DNA from: Plumapathes pennacea
Lineage: Eukaryota > Cnidaria > Anthozoa > Antipatharia > Myriopathidae
Assembly (NCBI GenBank): GCA_964036295.1
Contig: OZ038463.1
Span: 13,724,069-13,788,068 of the forward strand
Length of the DNA stretch: 64,000 nucleotides
Direction: 5' to 3'
In this document: positions 19,601-30,200 of the stretch, in pieces
How the letters are laid out: each line of letters begins with the position of its first letter
Position numbering within the stretch: position 1 is the first letter of the stretch
Notes under the pieces: generated by a model
Databases searched by the model: none
What the model was told of the DNA's origin: nothing
What the model saw: only the letters and a program-made list of their open reading frames with translations
Position numbers and translations under genes: made by a program

Positions 19601-21573
19601 ACACAAGGAAATCGATCCAGCCCAAATAGAAGCCAAATTATGTCAACAGTCCCAAGTCGTGTTCTGTTGTTGACCTGTGGCATTTTAGCAGATTTTTGTG
19701 TGATTGCTTTGGTTCTACTCATTTTGATTGGTCAAAATAAGTTTGGAGTATTTTCGGACAATCAGGAGCCAAACCCGATAGCGGTGGCGTTTTTTTTTTC
19801 CGTACTCGTGGTGGCGTTTTTTTTTTTCGTACTGCTGATCGGTCACGTAAAGCCAATACAGTATTGCAAATTCTGTTTGGTAGAAATTCCTGTTCTTACG
19901 GGCTTGGTGATTGGCGCAGTAATTACTTTGTTTAACCTTTTAACTCCCAAGAGTGATCAACTTCAAATTTCTCTTTCCAGTCTCTCACCAGAGGTATATT
20001 ATAGAGTATGGAGAACTTGGCATTTGATATTTTGCTCAAATGACAACTGATTAAAACATCATGTTTTAGTAAATTCTCCTTTCATCACTCATACATTTTC
20101 TTATTTTATGGTTGGGAGAATTTGTATTTTGAGCTTGGGAGTTAAAGGGTTAATTCGATTGAAACCGCTCTAAATTGTAGTTTATTTATTTATTTATTAT
20201 TTATTTTATTTTATTTATTTATTTATTTATTGCTGATCATATTTATCATCCCTTTTATCCTTTAGACTTGGCAACAGGTTTCCAGCCTTGTCTGATGCGT
20301 ATGACAAATCTCTGAAGAAGCTCACACTAGACACTGCGAAGGAGCTTGGTTTCGAGTCGTTTACGCGGGAAGGGGTGTACATTGCCCAAGTGGGTCCAGC
20401 GTTTGAGACCCCTGCAGAGTGTCGCTTCTTGAAAGTGGTAAGGTGTTTGTTAATGGACAATGTCAAGGCAGAAGAACGAGCCATTTTCAAACGTTAACCC
20501 TTTCACCCCAAGCTCAAATTGCAGATTCTCCCAACCTTTTAGCAAGAAAATGTATGAGAGATGTAGTGAGAGTCGATAGTTTAATCAGCGGTCATCTGAA
20601 GCCAAGTTCTCCATACTCTGTGATATATTTCTGATGAGAAAGTGAAGGAGAAAAGTGAAGTTAATCACTTTTGGGAGTGAAAGGGTTAACAGCAAAAAAA
20701 TATTAACACTGCAAGAATGTTACATCAGTTTGACGAGCAGTTATTTGTTTGTTTGTAACAAGATAGATAGCCCGTGATGAGGAGACTACGTGCGAAACAC
20801 AGCAAACGCGAAAATTCATTTTAGCCGTATTTCGAAGCCAGCCACCCCGCGCACTCGGTATGCTTCAAGAACGTATGGGTGGTCTAGCGGGCCCCACTAC
20901 GCATCCGCGTTTCCATTCTATCTAGTTCAGGACCCAGTTGTTCAAAGCACGATTAGGCTAATCCTGGATTACGAGAAAATGTTTTGTCATCTTTAAGCCT
21001 GGGAACGGGAAGGTTTTGCTCATAACTCAGCGTCCTTGATAGGTTTTGAGTTAAGGAAAGCTTTTTAGTTGGTTAGTTTGTTGGCCAAGAGGATGAAAGG
21101 AAGAATTTGGTTAATCCTGGATGAGCTTAATCGGGCTTTGAACAACCAGGCCCTGAAAAAGCTTCCGTATCCACCGTTTTCAAGTGGGCCTCCAAAATTT
21201 GCGGGGTATTCTGCAGTTACTCAGCAAAACGACGCTTTAATTTTTATGATAAAATTATACTAGTCATTTTAAAGTGTCTTTCATTTCTGGCTACCTTGAA
21301 ATATTTGATCGGCACGCGGTCTGTCAAGTCATGTGCTGTGATCTCTTTGTACAGATTGGAGGCGATGCAGTGGGCATGAGCACCGTCCACGAGGTGACAG
21401 TTGCCCGACATTCAGGCATGCGCGTGTTGGGAATGTCACTGATCACCAACATCGCCGTCTTGGGCTATGGAGATTCCGAGACCCATGCAAACCATGCTGA
21501 GGTCTTAGAGGCTGGAAAAAAGAGGGCCGACGACATGCAAAGGCTGGTGACCGCTGTAGTGAGCAAAATGTAA
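13584..21573 (+). CDS. PNP: Purine nucleoside phosphorylase, complete six-exon gene
   Basis: PNP catalyses phosphorolysis of inosine and guanosine to base plus ribose-1-phosphate in cytosolic purine salvage. Six exons (13584-13624, 16594-16775, 17536-17639, 18960-19135, 20266-20437, 21355-21573) sum to 894 nt and join in frame to 297 residues; human PNP has 289. The human active-site residues are present at a constant offset of +14: Ser47 (S33), Arg98 (R84), His100 (H86), Tyr102 (Y88), Phe214-Glu215 (F200-E201), Met233-Ser234 (M219-S220) and Asn257 (N243). The His257 equivalent is His272, after a one-residue indel. Glu215 with Asn257 indicates specificity for 6-oxopurines rather than the related MTAP activity. 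The 5' mini-exon was chosen because it has an ATG, a GTGAGT donor and the exact phase required. Repeats fill the introns. Confidence 0.95.
13625..16593 (+). other. PNP intron 1
   Basis: About 3.0 kb with no coding exon recognised. It holds the dispersed repeat at 16265-16485 and a (GTTT)n pyrimidine tract at 16545-16590 before the acceptor. Confidence 0.6.
16265..16485. repeat. Dispersed repeat of unknown class, copy 2
   Basis: CCATGGCAACCCTGGCACAG and later GCCCCTGCAAGCC...GGGGCACCCC match the unit at 3850-4050 in the Acinus gene. It ends about 110 bp before PNP exon 2. Confidence 0.5.
16594..16775 (+). CDS. PNP: PNP exon 2, phosphate-binding exon
   Basis: The acceptor TTTGCCAG ends at 16593 and the donor GTAAGT starts at 16776. 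It encodes residues 15-74, including [14 protein letters not shown] with the phosphate-contacting serine, and [13 protein letters not shown]. Confidence 0.95.
16790..17110. repeat. Probable foldback repeat in PNP intron 2
   Basis: ATTACGCGGG, TGCAATACGG and TGTAATAAATTGTTTATTA lie on one side and related inverse motifs (TTGCACTCG, TGTAATAAAATGCCATTTG) on the other. It resembles other short palindromic elements here, but the termini are unclear. Confidence 0.35.
17141..17420. mobile_element. MITE family 3 copy, divergent
   Basis: TGTTAAAGAAAACCCAGTG, then TTGGCAATATAGTCTAAATT, matches the left arm of 8801-9117. The right arm is not clearly preserved, so the end is approximate. Confidence 0.65.
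17536..17639 (+). CDS. PNP: PNP exon 3, catalytic R-x-H-x-Y exon
   Basis: The acceptor TATGGCAG ends at 17535 and the donor GTAAAC starts at 17640. It encodes [10 protein letters not shown] and [14 protein letters not shown] (residues 75-109), with Arg98, His100 and Tyr102. Confidence 0.95.
17640..18959 (+). other. PNP intron 3
   Basis: No exon recognised. About 18400-18950 looks like a repeat: TGTGTAATAACATGC and GTGTAATTAACACTGCAGAA motifs on the left, and an inverse-like TAAATTAGCACTCGTAAAG...TTTACTTGTGCTCATTTA on the right. There is a 14-bp A run near 18718. Confidence 0.5.
18960..19135 (+). CDS. PNP: PNP exon 4, NAAG-like core exon
   Basis: The acceptor CCGTTGCAG ends at 18959 and the donor GTACCG starts at 19136. 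It encodes [40 protein letters not shown] and PLRGPNDER. All are diagnostic PNP blocks. Confidence 0.95.
19201..19372. repeat. Poly-G run plus 32-bp tandem repeat
   Basis: A run of 28 G (19201-19228) is followed by four units with exact 32-bp spacing; TCTGAAATAGGGT recurs at 19257, 19289, 19321 and 19353. A partial unit adjoins the G run. It lies 65 bp after PNP exon 4. Confidence 0.92.
19932..20153 (+). mobile_element. piggyBac-like MITE, copy 2 (upstream of PNP exon 5)
   Basis: TTAACCTTTTAACTCCCAAG at the left and CTTGGGAGTTAAAGGGTTAA at the right, with TTAA at both ends. The interior (AGTGATCAACTTC, GTATGGAGAACTTGGC) matches copies 1 and 3. It ends 112 bp before exon 5. Confidence 0.9.
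20176..20232. repeat. (TTTA)n simple repeat
   Basis: Repeated TTTA/TTAT tetranucleotides just upstream of the exon 5 polypyrimidine tract. Confidence 0.9.
20266..20437 (+). CDS. PNP: PNP exon 5, F-E purine-binding exon
   Basis: The acceptor CCTTTAG ends at 20265 and the donor GTAAGG starts at 20438. It encodes [35 protein letters not shown] (residues 168-225), with Phe214 and Glu215. Confidence 0.95.
20494..20689 (-). mobile_element. piggyBac-like MITE, copy 3 (downstream of PNP exon 5, inverted)
   Basis: Starts TTAACCCTTTCACCCCAAGC and ends TTGGGAGTGAAAGGGTTAA. Its reverse complement aligns along its length with copy 2. It begins 56 bp after exon 5, so the exon sits between inverted copies. 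Confidence 0.9.
20928..21157. mobile_element. MITE family 2 copy in PNP intron 5
   Basis: GACCCAGTTGTTCAAAGCAC, then GATTAGGCTAATCCTGGATT at the left, and the inverse ending TTTGAACAACCAGGCCCTG at the right. Same family as 3425-3663. Confidence 0.85.
21355..21573 (+). CDS. PNP: PNP exon 6, C-terminal exon
   Basis: The acceptor TTGTACAG ends at 21354 and the stop TAA is at 21571-21573. It encodes [21 protein letters not shown] and [12 protein letters not shown], with Met233, Ser234, Asn257 and His272. Confidence 0.96.
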   Translation: MGGDAVGMSTVHEVTVARHSGMRVLGMSLITNIAVLGYGDSETHANHAEVLEAGKKRADDMQRLVTAVVSKM

Positions 21574-22545
21574 TTACTCTAAATTCCCGATGCCAGCATT
21601 AGACATGTTGTAAATCTGTGTGAAGCGGTCGTATTTGTATGTAACGCCAGTGTTCATTCATGGAGCGCTCTTTCTCCCCCTCCTTCCCTGAAATACAACT
21701 GACGCAACACTGCGCATGTGCGACAGAACGTGGACAGCAATATTTTGAGAAGTCTCATTTCTTTTTCTCGAATGCCGCGCTGCGTCCTTCGAGAACCATT
21801 TATTCTTCACTCCTTTCTTTCCTGCGCTCCAATGTGAGCCATAGAATGAACACTGGATGGTCCGCCAAGTTTTGCGACGTGAAAGGATTCTGGCTTTGTT
21901 TCAGCTGGCGTTCTTTTGTGACGCGATCACGTCGCAAAACTAGGCAGGCATTACAGGCCGAATGTTAATTCAAAAATGAATTTTGACAACGAAAACCAAA
22001 AGTGTTGAAGTTCGTAATGTTTGTTTGATTTTGTTTTAATTTCTTTCTTTCTTTTTTCTCTTTTTTTTTTTTTTTTTTCACTATTTTCAGTATGCACCGT
22101 TCTGAAAGTTAAAGTTATCGAATTCGAGTATTTGTTACTTTTCGTAATATTTCACAACTCATTCGGTGTCTGAGACAAACAAAGCCTTCGAATTGTCGTT
22201 TTAATAGAATTGCAGGGAATCTCGGGAAATATTATGGGAAATTCCTTCGGGTATATCGGTTATATTTTATTCGGCGGTTGTGTAATATTCCTAAATGTGA
22301 ATTTATTTATATGTGCGTGTTCGGGCAAGAAGGATTATATTTGCTTTATATGGATTACATTAACTCGTGGGAGTTACCAAACATCGCACACAGCCTATCG
22401 TGAGAATATGACTGGTTGTAATTATTATTAAATTACTGATGCAGATCTTAGAATAGATTTAGAAAAAAACTAACGTTTAAACAAGAGTATGTGTGGTGAA
22501 TCGGCTACCTTAGCTATTCTCTCTTGCTGACGATTGGAATGTTAA

Positions 22546-22853
22546 GGCCCGTCCAAACGACCCAGCGTCGCCGTCCAACATCATTCAACAATGTTGGACG
22601 AAGTTTGGCCACCATTTTTTACGATGTTGGACGAAGTTTTATATTCTTTTTGTTCTCGGGCACTGATGAGCGATGCCTATTAACATGATTCGCACCGGCG
22701 CTCTAGAGCCTCATTGTACACCGTGGGTTCATTTTCGGTCCCAGAATCCTTATCGTATACAGTGTTTCATAATACATATTGGACTTGTTTGGTCATCCCG
22801 TAAAACATCGTCCAACATGTTGGATACATGTTGGACTCGTTTGGTCGGCCTTT
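22546..22853. mobile_element. TIR element, CGTCCAAACGA / TCGTTTGGTCG ends
   Basis: The left end GGCCCGTCCAAACGACCC is near-inverse to the right end ACTCGTTTGGTCGGCC. Both inner flanks contain repeated copies of AACATGTTGGA or CAACATTGTTGGACGAAG. Noncoding. Confidence 0.75.
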
Positions 22854-23030
22854 AGCCCTTCCTCAGTAGTCGATTAGTCTGTCACCAATACCTTTTCTTT
22901 ATTGTAACGAGAAAATCACTGTGTTAGGATTTTGTCTGGTTTGTAAGTTTACCTTATTGTCTCCTCATTGTGCAATTACTTATGTGTCTAAATGTCTAAA
23001 GTTCGCTCATTGGGCAAGTCATGAATGTGC

Positions 23031-23036
23031 AATAAA
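23031..23036 (+). terminator. AATAAA poly(A) signal, PNP candidate
   Basis: GTGCAATAAAAAGATG, about 1.46 kb after the PNP stop codon, followed by T/G-rich sequence. Confidence 0.5.
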
Positions 23037-23102
23037 AAGATGAATGGATTTGTTGGGGGGAGGCAGACTTTATACATTTATATATAGAATATACAGAATA
23101 TG

Positions 23103-23540
23103 CAGTGAAACCTCCTGAGGGAACGTGGTCGCTTACTGGAATTTCTCACCATAGGAGGTCTAAGTGAGATCCTGCTTTGAGCCACAGTCAGTGTCAAATA
23201 ATGCACGTTTCGTTGGTGAATAACACCTTGAGGCTTAAGAAATCAACCTTGTGTCCTGTTGCACCGTACATTACATGTGTTAGTGTTTTGACCGGTCCGG
23301 TTTCTGCAAGGAAGTTAGTCCTTGCACAGATAATTGCTCCTTGGTAACATAAGGAGGTCGCTTACCGGAGATCAAAAGCAATAGAAAACGGTGAGCCTCA
23401 AAGGTGGTCGCGGTCGCTTACGAAAGGTTTTATTAATAGTAATTTGACTGAGAAACCAATCGGTACTTTGGTACTTCCCGTAGGCGACCACTTAAAGCCG
23501 AACGAAGGTTGGTCGCTTGCAGGAGGTTCAACTGTACGTC
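23103..23540. mobile_element. pogo/Tigger-like MITE, copy 1
   Basis: Starts CAGTGAAACCTCC and ends GGAGGTTCAACTGTA. The interior repeats GGTCGCTTAC and its inverse. The CAGT(G/T)(G/A)AACC ends with a TA target are typical of pogo-class elements. A larger relative lies at 53872-54702. Confidence 0.7.
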
Positions 23541-25683
23541 AAAATATAGTTCGCCCAAGAAGTGCAACAGGTGTGGCACTATGACGTCACAAACGTAGTA
23601 CAGCTTCCATGACGTCACAGTACAAAAATGAAATCCCATTTGACCTGACTGGTTCGCCTGTGAAATTTTGAAGGAAAGCTGCAAAATGAATAATTGTAAA
23701 AACATGCATGTGTATACAGTGCTGTCGTTTCCTTTGCCAATCACCGTTTATAAGGTACGATACCAGGAATAAAAAGCCCATAGGTGTTTGCGTGCCTCAA
23801 ACCTTGGTAAAATGTGTCGGCCATGAAAAGCGCCGTATACAGTTGCCAGTAGTTTTCGTTTTAAATGACCTGAAAGTGAGGCGTTTGGGTTGACAATGGA
23901 GCAGCAATGCTTATTTTCTGAAAAACGACATATTTGGTGGGTTTAGCCAATATTTAAGGCAGGGGGGGGGGGGGGGGGGGAGTGGGGCAATGTTTTGCAT
24001 ATCTGTGTTCAAACCAAAAATTGCAACAAAGTAGGTGCCAAGATGATTCCTGTATCATTGTTTCAAGTAAAGTGATTTGATTTGAACACGAAGGCTGTAG
24101 AAGTATAGTGGACTTTGAATTTGCCAAAACACGTGAAACTAAGTCTGTCACAGCACGAGTACTGTTAGTTTGATCCAGTGCCCCAACGCCTCAATTTCAT
24201 GCTATTTAAGCGGAACCGCTGACAACTGTAATAAGTGCTATTAGGATGAAATCCGTTCGTTGAATCAATTTTAATGCGGAAGAAACACTTCAAGAAATAT
24301 TATCGAAAGGAAATTGTTTGCCATTTGGTTATTCTTTCGCTGAAACTGTATTGCGAGACGATCAACACTTACGATCACAGCTCATTATCGGAACTCGTTT
24401 ACACACCCATCGCTGTTTTACTGCAAGATACGAGTACAGACGCATGAGGATGATGGGCTTTTTACCTTAGTTACCCACAAGCCAACAGGATCCGTAATGC
24501 TGGTCAGCGGTTTGTTACTACAGTCTAAACTTGCGCACAGCCGTACAATTCAGCGCGCACAGAGACGTGGGAGTAAAACGTTTGGGCGACGATTCTGACG
24601 TATCGTGCTCTTGGATGTGGGTACAGCACGTGTGTAACGACTGTGTTCCGATCACTGTTGGCAGGAAATACCTGAAACAGATATTTTACAGCTGAAAATA
24701 TTGCGACATCGTGGAACTGCGTTGTTTACGTCACTTCCGTTGGTGAGCGTTTGTCGTCACTAAGTAAGTAAATCGTTCTAACTCGAGGTAAAATTTCACC
24801 TCGTGTGCAAGCCCCATTTTTTTTATATACCGGGTACTGTTGCACTTTATAATACTTGTCGCACTTTGTAATAACGCTTATCGCACTTTGTAATGACACC
24901 TTTCGAACTTTGTAATAGCGCTTGTTGCACCTTGTAATACTTGTTGCACTTTGTCATAACGCTTGGGCGCACTTTGTAATAGACCAAGCTGTCGCACTTC
25001 ATAATAACAGTCATCGTCTCATTTTGTATTAAACTTCTCAAATAAATTGGTTTTGCTGCCAAAAATTGCTGGTTGTCTTTTGGGGTCAAGGCCTGACACC
25101 TCGGGTACCGTCACGTGATTCAAAAAACTTATTTCACGTTAAAATCAAGCTCAATTCAAAATACATGGTTGCGAAACTTTTGCTGGTGTCTTTTGAGTCA
25201 ATGTGAAGACTCCACAAGGCAATAGCTTTGGATGGCCCATTATCTTTAACATCTTTTGGAAAAAGTTATACCGAACCATAAAATCTGCACTTGAATCCAC
25301 TATTTTGTGCAATAACCTCTAGTCGTAAAATGCATTTCCGCGGTGTCTGGTCGATTGCATCTGGCACAAACAAGGTTTTGTTTCTAGACGTTCGTCATAT
25401 TTACCTTCAGCAGCAGAAGAAATAATATATGAAACTGATCCTAGTTAAAATCTGATCAGTATCCAAATTGTAAAGCGCCGAAGGTGCATCCAAGAGCATG
25501 TACCCCATAAAAATGAGATTTGGCTGTCCAAAACGCCTTTTCCTACCATTTCTGGAAGCTGGAAACGAAATTGAAAATGTTTGACCGGTTTCCGTAAACC
25601 GGTGTAAACCGGTGGCTGCGGCCACAGGACCCTTCTGTAAGCCATTCTTGTAAGGAAGCCTTTCTGGTTGAAAATACTTAATA
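23541..25683. other. PNP to IgSF intergenic stretch
   Basis: I searched the minus strand here for the missing last third of the F5/8C domain and found none. It holds a 19-bp G run at 23962-23980 and the tandem repeat at 24838-25035. An open minus frame at 25407-25724 resembles no protein I know. Confidence 0.5.
24838..25035. repeat. Degenerate tandem repeat of GCACTTTGTAATA
   Basis: At least nine copies of (G/C)CACTTTGTAATA(A)CGCTTGT-like units, about 20-28 bp apart, with point changes. Noncoding. Confidence 0.8.
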
Positions 25684-26887
25684 CTAGAATTACGATAATC
25701 GCAGATTCCCCCTCGCCTTGACATGGATGTTTAACTGAAGTTATGACGCAAACACATCTTGGAAGTCAAGTGCTGGACGCAAATAAAAGCCAAAAAATAT
25801 CGCCTTGAAAAATATTCCTTGCTGAGGCCGTACGCCTTTCTCACAGTGAGGACATCGTCGCGCCAAAGTTATTTATGTTGTCTGCTTGACCGGCCGTATA
25901 GTACGGCAAAGAATGAACACAAACGAAAAAATGTGTTTCTAGTTTTCCAGTTTTAAATTCATTCATTTGCAGTACAAATAAGTAGGCTTTCTCTGCGATT
26001 TATTTAAACTACGGAGTGCACTGAACCGTGGCATTGTCCAGGGCGTGCATATTTATGAGACCAATTAAATTGTTTTGTACATCAAAATCGAATCAAAATC
26101 TGAAGGGTTTACTTCAAGTTGTAGACGGGCTTTAAACCTAGTAATCCTTCAAAGGGCTCTTGAAAGGCTCTCGTTGTACTCGCTGCGGGTCAAGTCGCAG
26201 TCGCATTTCTCGAATTTTACAGTTACAGTTCCAACTGAATTGTTTGATCTTAAATGAAAACAGTAACTCCATCTGACTAAATCACTCTAGACTCCCAAGT
26301 TCAGGATTGCGCTGAGCCAATACGCTCAAACTGGCGAGAAGCGTATTTTAAAAACAATACTTCGAGAGAAAATGATCAGCATGCAATTTTCACTATTTTC
26401 TTGAATGATCGAGTCACAGGATACGTGATAGAACATAAACGTACTTGCAATTTGTCACGGTGATTGTTCGATTTCCACTGACTGCAGACCTTTTGTGGCA
26501 GCAATTTCTGGTCCCTGCTTTTGTTTTTGAAAGCTTTCTACTTCGCGTCTTTGCTCAAGACAGATTTTCTGCTCTTCGATTGTTTCACGCTTGCCTTGCT
26601 CTGTCATACTCTCTTCGTTTTTGAAGACGAGCTTTATTCAATTTACAGCTTTCCAATTCATTTTCTTTAACGCAGAACGAACGCATCCTTTATAAGGAAC
26701 AAACTGCCTTATAAGGAGTAGAATAGTTTTCCGTTAGTCTTTACATGAAGTGTTGTCTGCCCCTTGACTGACTGACTGACTGACAGACGAACATTAGATT
26801 TCGAGATGGCAACCCGCTTGGACTCTCAAAATAGCGAGATACTGCACCGTTAGCGTCGTGATTATTACCCTCGCTTACGCTCGGGGA
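25684..26887 (-). mobile_element. Helitron copy A, 1204 bp, non-autonomous
   Basis: On the minus strand it starts TCCCCGAGCG (5' end, preceded by A) and ends TATCG...TTCTAG (3' end, followed by T), the Helitron A|TC...CTRR|T insertion signature. A short hairpin, CGATTATCG, lies about 11 nt from the 3' end. It carries a decayed start of the Helitron ORF (about 26500-26700), a CAGT-type microsatellite about 100 bp inside the 5' end, and no intact protein. It sits 18 bp from the donor of the F5/8C exon. Its sequence matches copies at 35026 and 43726. Confidence 0.8.
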
Positions 26888-26905
26888 TTAAATTATTACA
26901 CTCAC

Positions 26906-27219
26906 CTTGTCTACGTTGTGTTCTTTAAAGGTTTTCCAGTTGGAACCGTCTTCGCTGAACTTGATCTTGTAAGATGTTAGCCACTGGTCTAAACAGCAGC
27001 GCCCTTGTGTGGCTACTTTTGTCACGACCTTTGTCTCTCCCAAGTCGACCTGCAGCCATTCTCCTGCGGCACGTGACCCAGCAGCCCAACTTCCTATTCC
27101 GACCTGGTTATTTAAGCGTCCACGGAACGCCTCGTAGCCAGGGTCGCCCCATTCGGATGAAGCGGTTAAGGATGCATTCAATAACATTCCGTTCTCCATC
27201 CCAAAAGCTGTGCTACACG
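26906..27219 (-). CDS. IgSF gene 1 exon 3, F5/8C domain N-terminal two thirds
   Basis: On the minus strand the acceptor is TCGTCACAG before 27219 and the donor is GTGAGT after 26906. The frame reads CSTAFGMENGMLLNASLTAS, then GDPGYEAFRGRLNNQ, GEWLQVDLGETKVVTKVATQ and SYKIKFSEDGSNWKTF, a textbook F5/8C start. It enters in phase 1 and leaves in phase 0. Confidence 0.9.
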
Positions 27220-30200
27220 CTGTGACGAGAAAAGAAGAATGTCATACTTTGTGATGATTCGAGTTCAATGAGATCAGTGTTGCAGTGCCATTTTGCTATT
27301 GCCTTGTGATATCGTTAAAGTCCTTATCTGTGATGATTACAACCTGAGCCATTTAAACTGAACCACAAACACAGAATCAAACTGATATAATTAATGTGTT
27401 AGAGTAACGGCCATACTTGATAATCCTTTTCATTGGTCTAAACAAATTCTCTTCTTAACTAAGACCTAAAATCCTAAACATTGATTAGTTCCCACGCCCT
27501 GCGTGGGTACTAATCTGAACACATATCGTTTTTGAATGTCGTTCACGGGGCGACCTCCCCGCGCAGCGGGGTTTGCTGGGAAGAACCTCGGAACAGAATC
27601 ACGTCACCGCGCAGCGGGTTTTGCCAGGAAAAAAACATCGGAACGGAATCACGTCCACCGGCAGCGAGGATTGCTGGGTAAAACCTTCAACCTCGTTCCC
27701 AGGCTCTTCCCTCTCTCGGCCCAACACGTTGGCTTTTTTGCGATCTGAATGTTGTTCACGGAGCGACCTACCACCCGCACCGCAGGGTCTTTTGGGAGTC
27801 CGTCGTGAAGCAACAGACCATCACTTCATTCACCGAACTGAAACTGGAAGAGTACTGCTAACACGATGGCCTTCAAAGGCGATGACAAGACAAGCGAACA
27901 ACGGTACACCGAGAAACAGGACGAAAAATCCGATGGGAGAAACACTAGCGGTTGATTTATAGCTGAGATAATCGGTCGACCGTTCACAGCTGACTCGCAT
28001 TTACCTTCTTGGATCGAACTTTTATATACAATTTGAACTGCCTAACGTGGTTACTGGCACTTAAAAGCAAGTTATGATCAAGAGCAAGGGCCGAGGAATA
28101 ATTCAGGACAGAAAATAGTGCTTGAAGGCCGGCCGATAGCTCCAAGGGGGAAGGTAAGACACGTAAATTTACTTTGTTCACGTCACTCAACTCGTTCGTT
28201 CTGCATTGCTTCCAACCTCGTTCCCAGGCTCTTTCGTCTCCCGGGCCACGCCCCCGAAGAAAGACCCTGGTTCAGGCTGGTCACGTGCATCGCTAACAAA
28301 AATAAATTGCTGGGAGGGGTCCCTTTATCAAATGAATTTGTCGTGCTGTGCGTTTGTCGAAATCTAAACGAGGCTGGAACAAACGACACATCCGCCATGT
28401 TCTTTAGCAGTCTTCATTACGCTATTGTTAATAGCAGCTACTGGAACAAAATCCTCAAGCCGAAACAAGTTAAGTGCTTGGAAGCAATTTATTCTGGAAG
28501 AGATACTGTCGCTGTGCTGCCAACGGGATACGGAAAGTCTATAATTTTTCATCTCCTTCCAGAACTTTTGTTCGACAAAATTAATTTTTGCGTTGTTCTT
28601 TCACAGAACGGCAAAGCCTACAGCAACTTGACTGGTTGCTAGAAGCCGCGTAAACCTTTTTCGGGGTCACAGAGTGTAGCATTTGCCCTCCCAAGTTGAA
28701 CCTGATTTCGTACTGTGACACACACGCGAGAGGTGTTAAACACGAGGGCGCTTCCCAGGGAAGCGCAGAGCCACCTGTTAATCAACAGCGACCAACAACT
28801 CCTAATTAGTAAAACGCCAAAATTTTCCAAATTTTGTTTTTCCTTGTACTTGAATACCACGCAAAACAAGATGGGGCCTCACGAATTTTCCATCACATAA
28901 ACATTCATTTTGAGTGAAATTTGAGTAAAATCCAAGAATAATCTTCAAAGCAAGAAGTTAAATATTCTTGGTGCGCAGCCATGCGTCGCATTAGACTGCG
29001 AAATTCAAAATGTATTTTGGCAGCCAAAAGCAAAGTTTCGTTTTAGAACTCCACATTGAAGTTGCCCGCATGTCTTTACGTTTAGGTATACTTTTAGTCG
29101 CCAAGCTGCAGAGAAATTGTATTATGGGCAGTGCGACTTCTGAACGCTGCAGGCGCACGTGCGATTCAGCAAACATTATGCAAATTTGGTGTCGAAAGCG
29201 GCGAGGCCAAAATGTTTCGTTCCCTAGTGGACAGAGTAGAGCAAATTTTCGACTTAACGGCCCCTCCCTCGGTTTCTTTTTTTGCAACCGGCCAGATTCT
29301 GGCCGACACGTGACCAGCCTGAACCAGGGTCTTTCTTCGGGGGCGTGGCCCGGGAGACGAAAGAGCCTGGGAACGAGGTTGCATTGCTTCGAGTTTATCG
29401 AACATTTTGTGACCGCGGTAAAACTTGGTTGTTTCAATGCTATACATTTTCACGACAGAAAATTGTTTTGACCGTTTGAGTCTCGACATTTAAATAAACT
29501 TCCAGTGTCGCATGCAATGCAGAGGTTATTTTGCCACTTGACAACTTGCTCAGACAAAATCACAACATATCCCTCACACAGAAGAATCTTGCAGGTGTTT
29601 CTGTGCATTTGATTAGAGTAAACCATTTCAGTCTATCAAAGAACAGATCAAAATATTTATTATATATTATATATTTATAATTAATATTCCTCTGTGAAAT
29701 TATACCTGCAGTGCTCAGTCAAAGTTTTGAACACACTGGAGTAAAAAAATCCTAAAACCTTTTGTATTTCAAGAGCTTGTGAGTTTGGGTTTGAGCATGC
29801 CCAGCTGCTGTTATCATGTACTGTATAACACTGTATAAGTACTATAAGTCAGTGGCCTAAACTTTAGAGTACCCAGCCAATTTTCTAATACAGTCTTTGT
29901 TTTGTCTTTGCTTTGTTCTAGAAGTATCAGATATATCAGAATATATTAGAAATAATAAGTGGCTGGGTGTGCTATAGTTCCTTCATACAGGTAACCATCC
30001 CTCTCTAAGTAAGCTTCTCTCACAAGGTCAATTTTAGAAATATGCCTCTCTCAGTCTAATAGGCTCCTCCCCCTTTCCCTTGCTATAAATACATATCCTA
30101 ATAAATGAAATGTGTATAAACAGAATGAAGTTTCAGTAAACTAGAAATTATTATGAATTATTATTTTATCAATTTGGCATCAGGAAAAGAAGTGTAATTT

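Larger units (their letters stand above)
21574..23036 (+). other. Putative PNP 3' UTR
   Basis: Noncoding sequence to the first clear AATAAA. It holds a T-rich run at about 22040-22079 and a MITE at 22546-22853. The UTR extent is inferred. Confidence 0.45.

Noticed and set aside
25407..25724. Minus open frame as the missing F5/8C exon
   Set aside because: The translation has no discoidin motifs, the upper part includes the Helitron 3' end, and the phase 0 acceptor is not convincing.
29010..29489. Overlapping plus and minus open frames in the right part of the TIR element
   Set aside because: No recognisable domain; the frames include the TIR itself and are probably chance.
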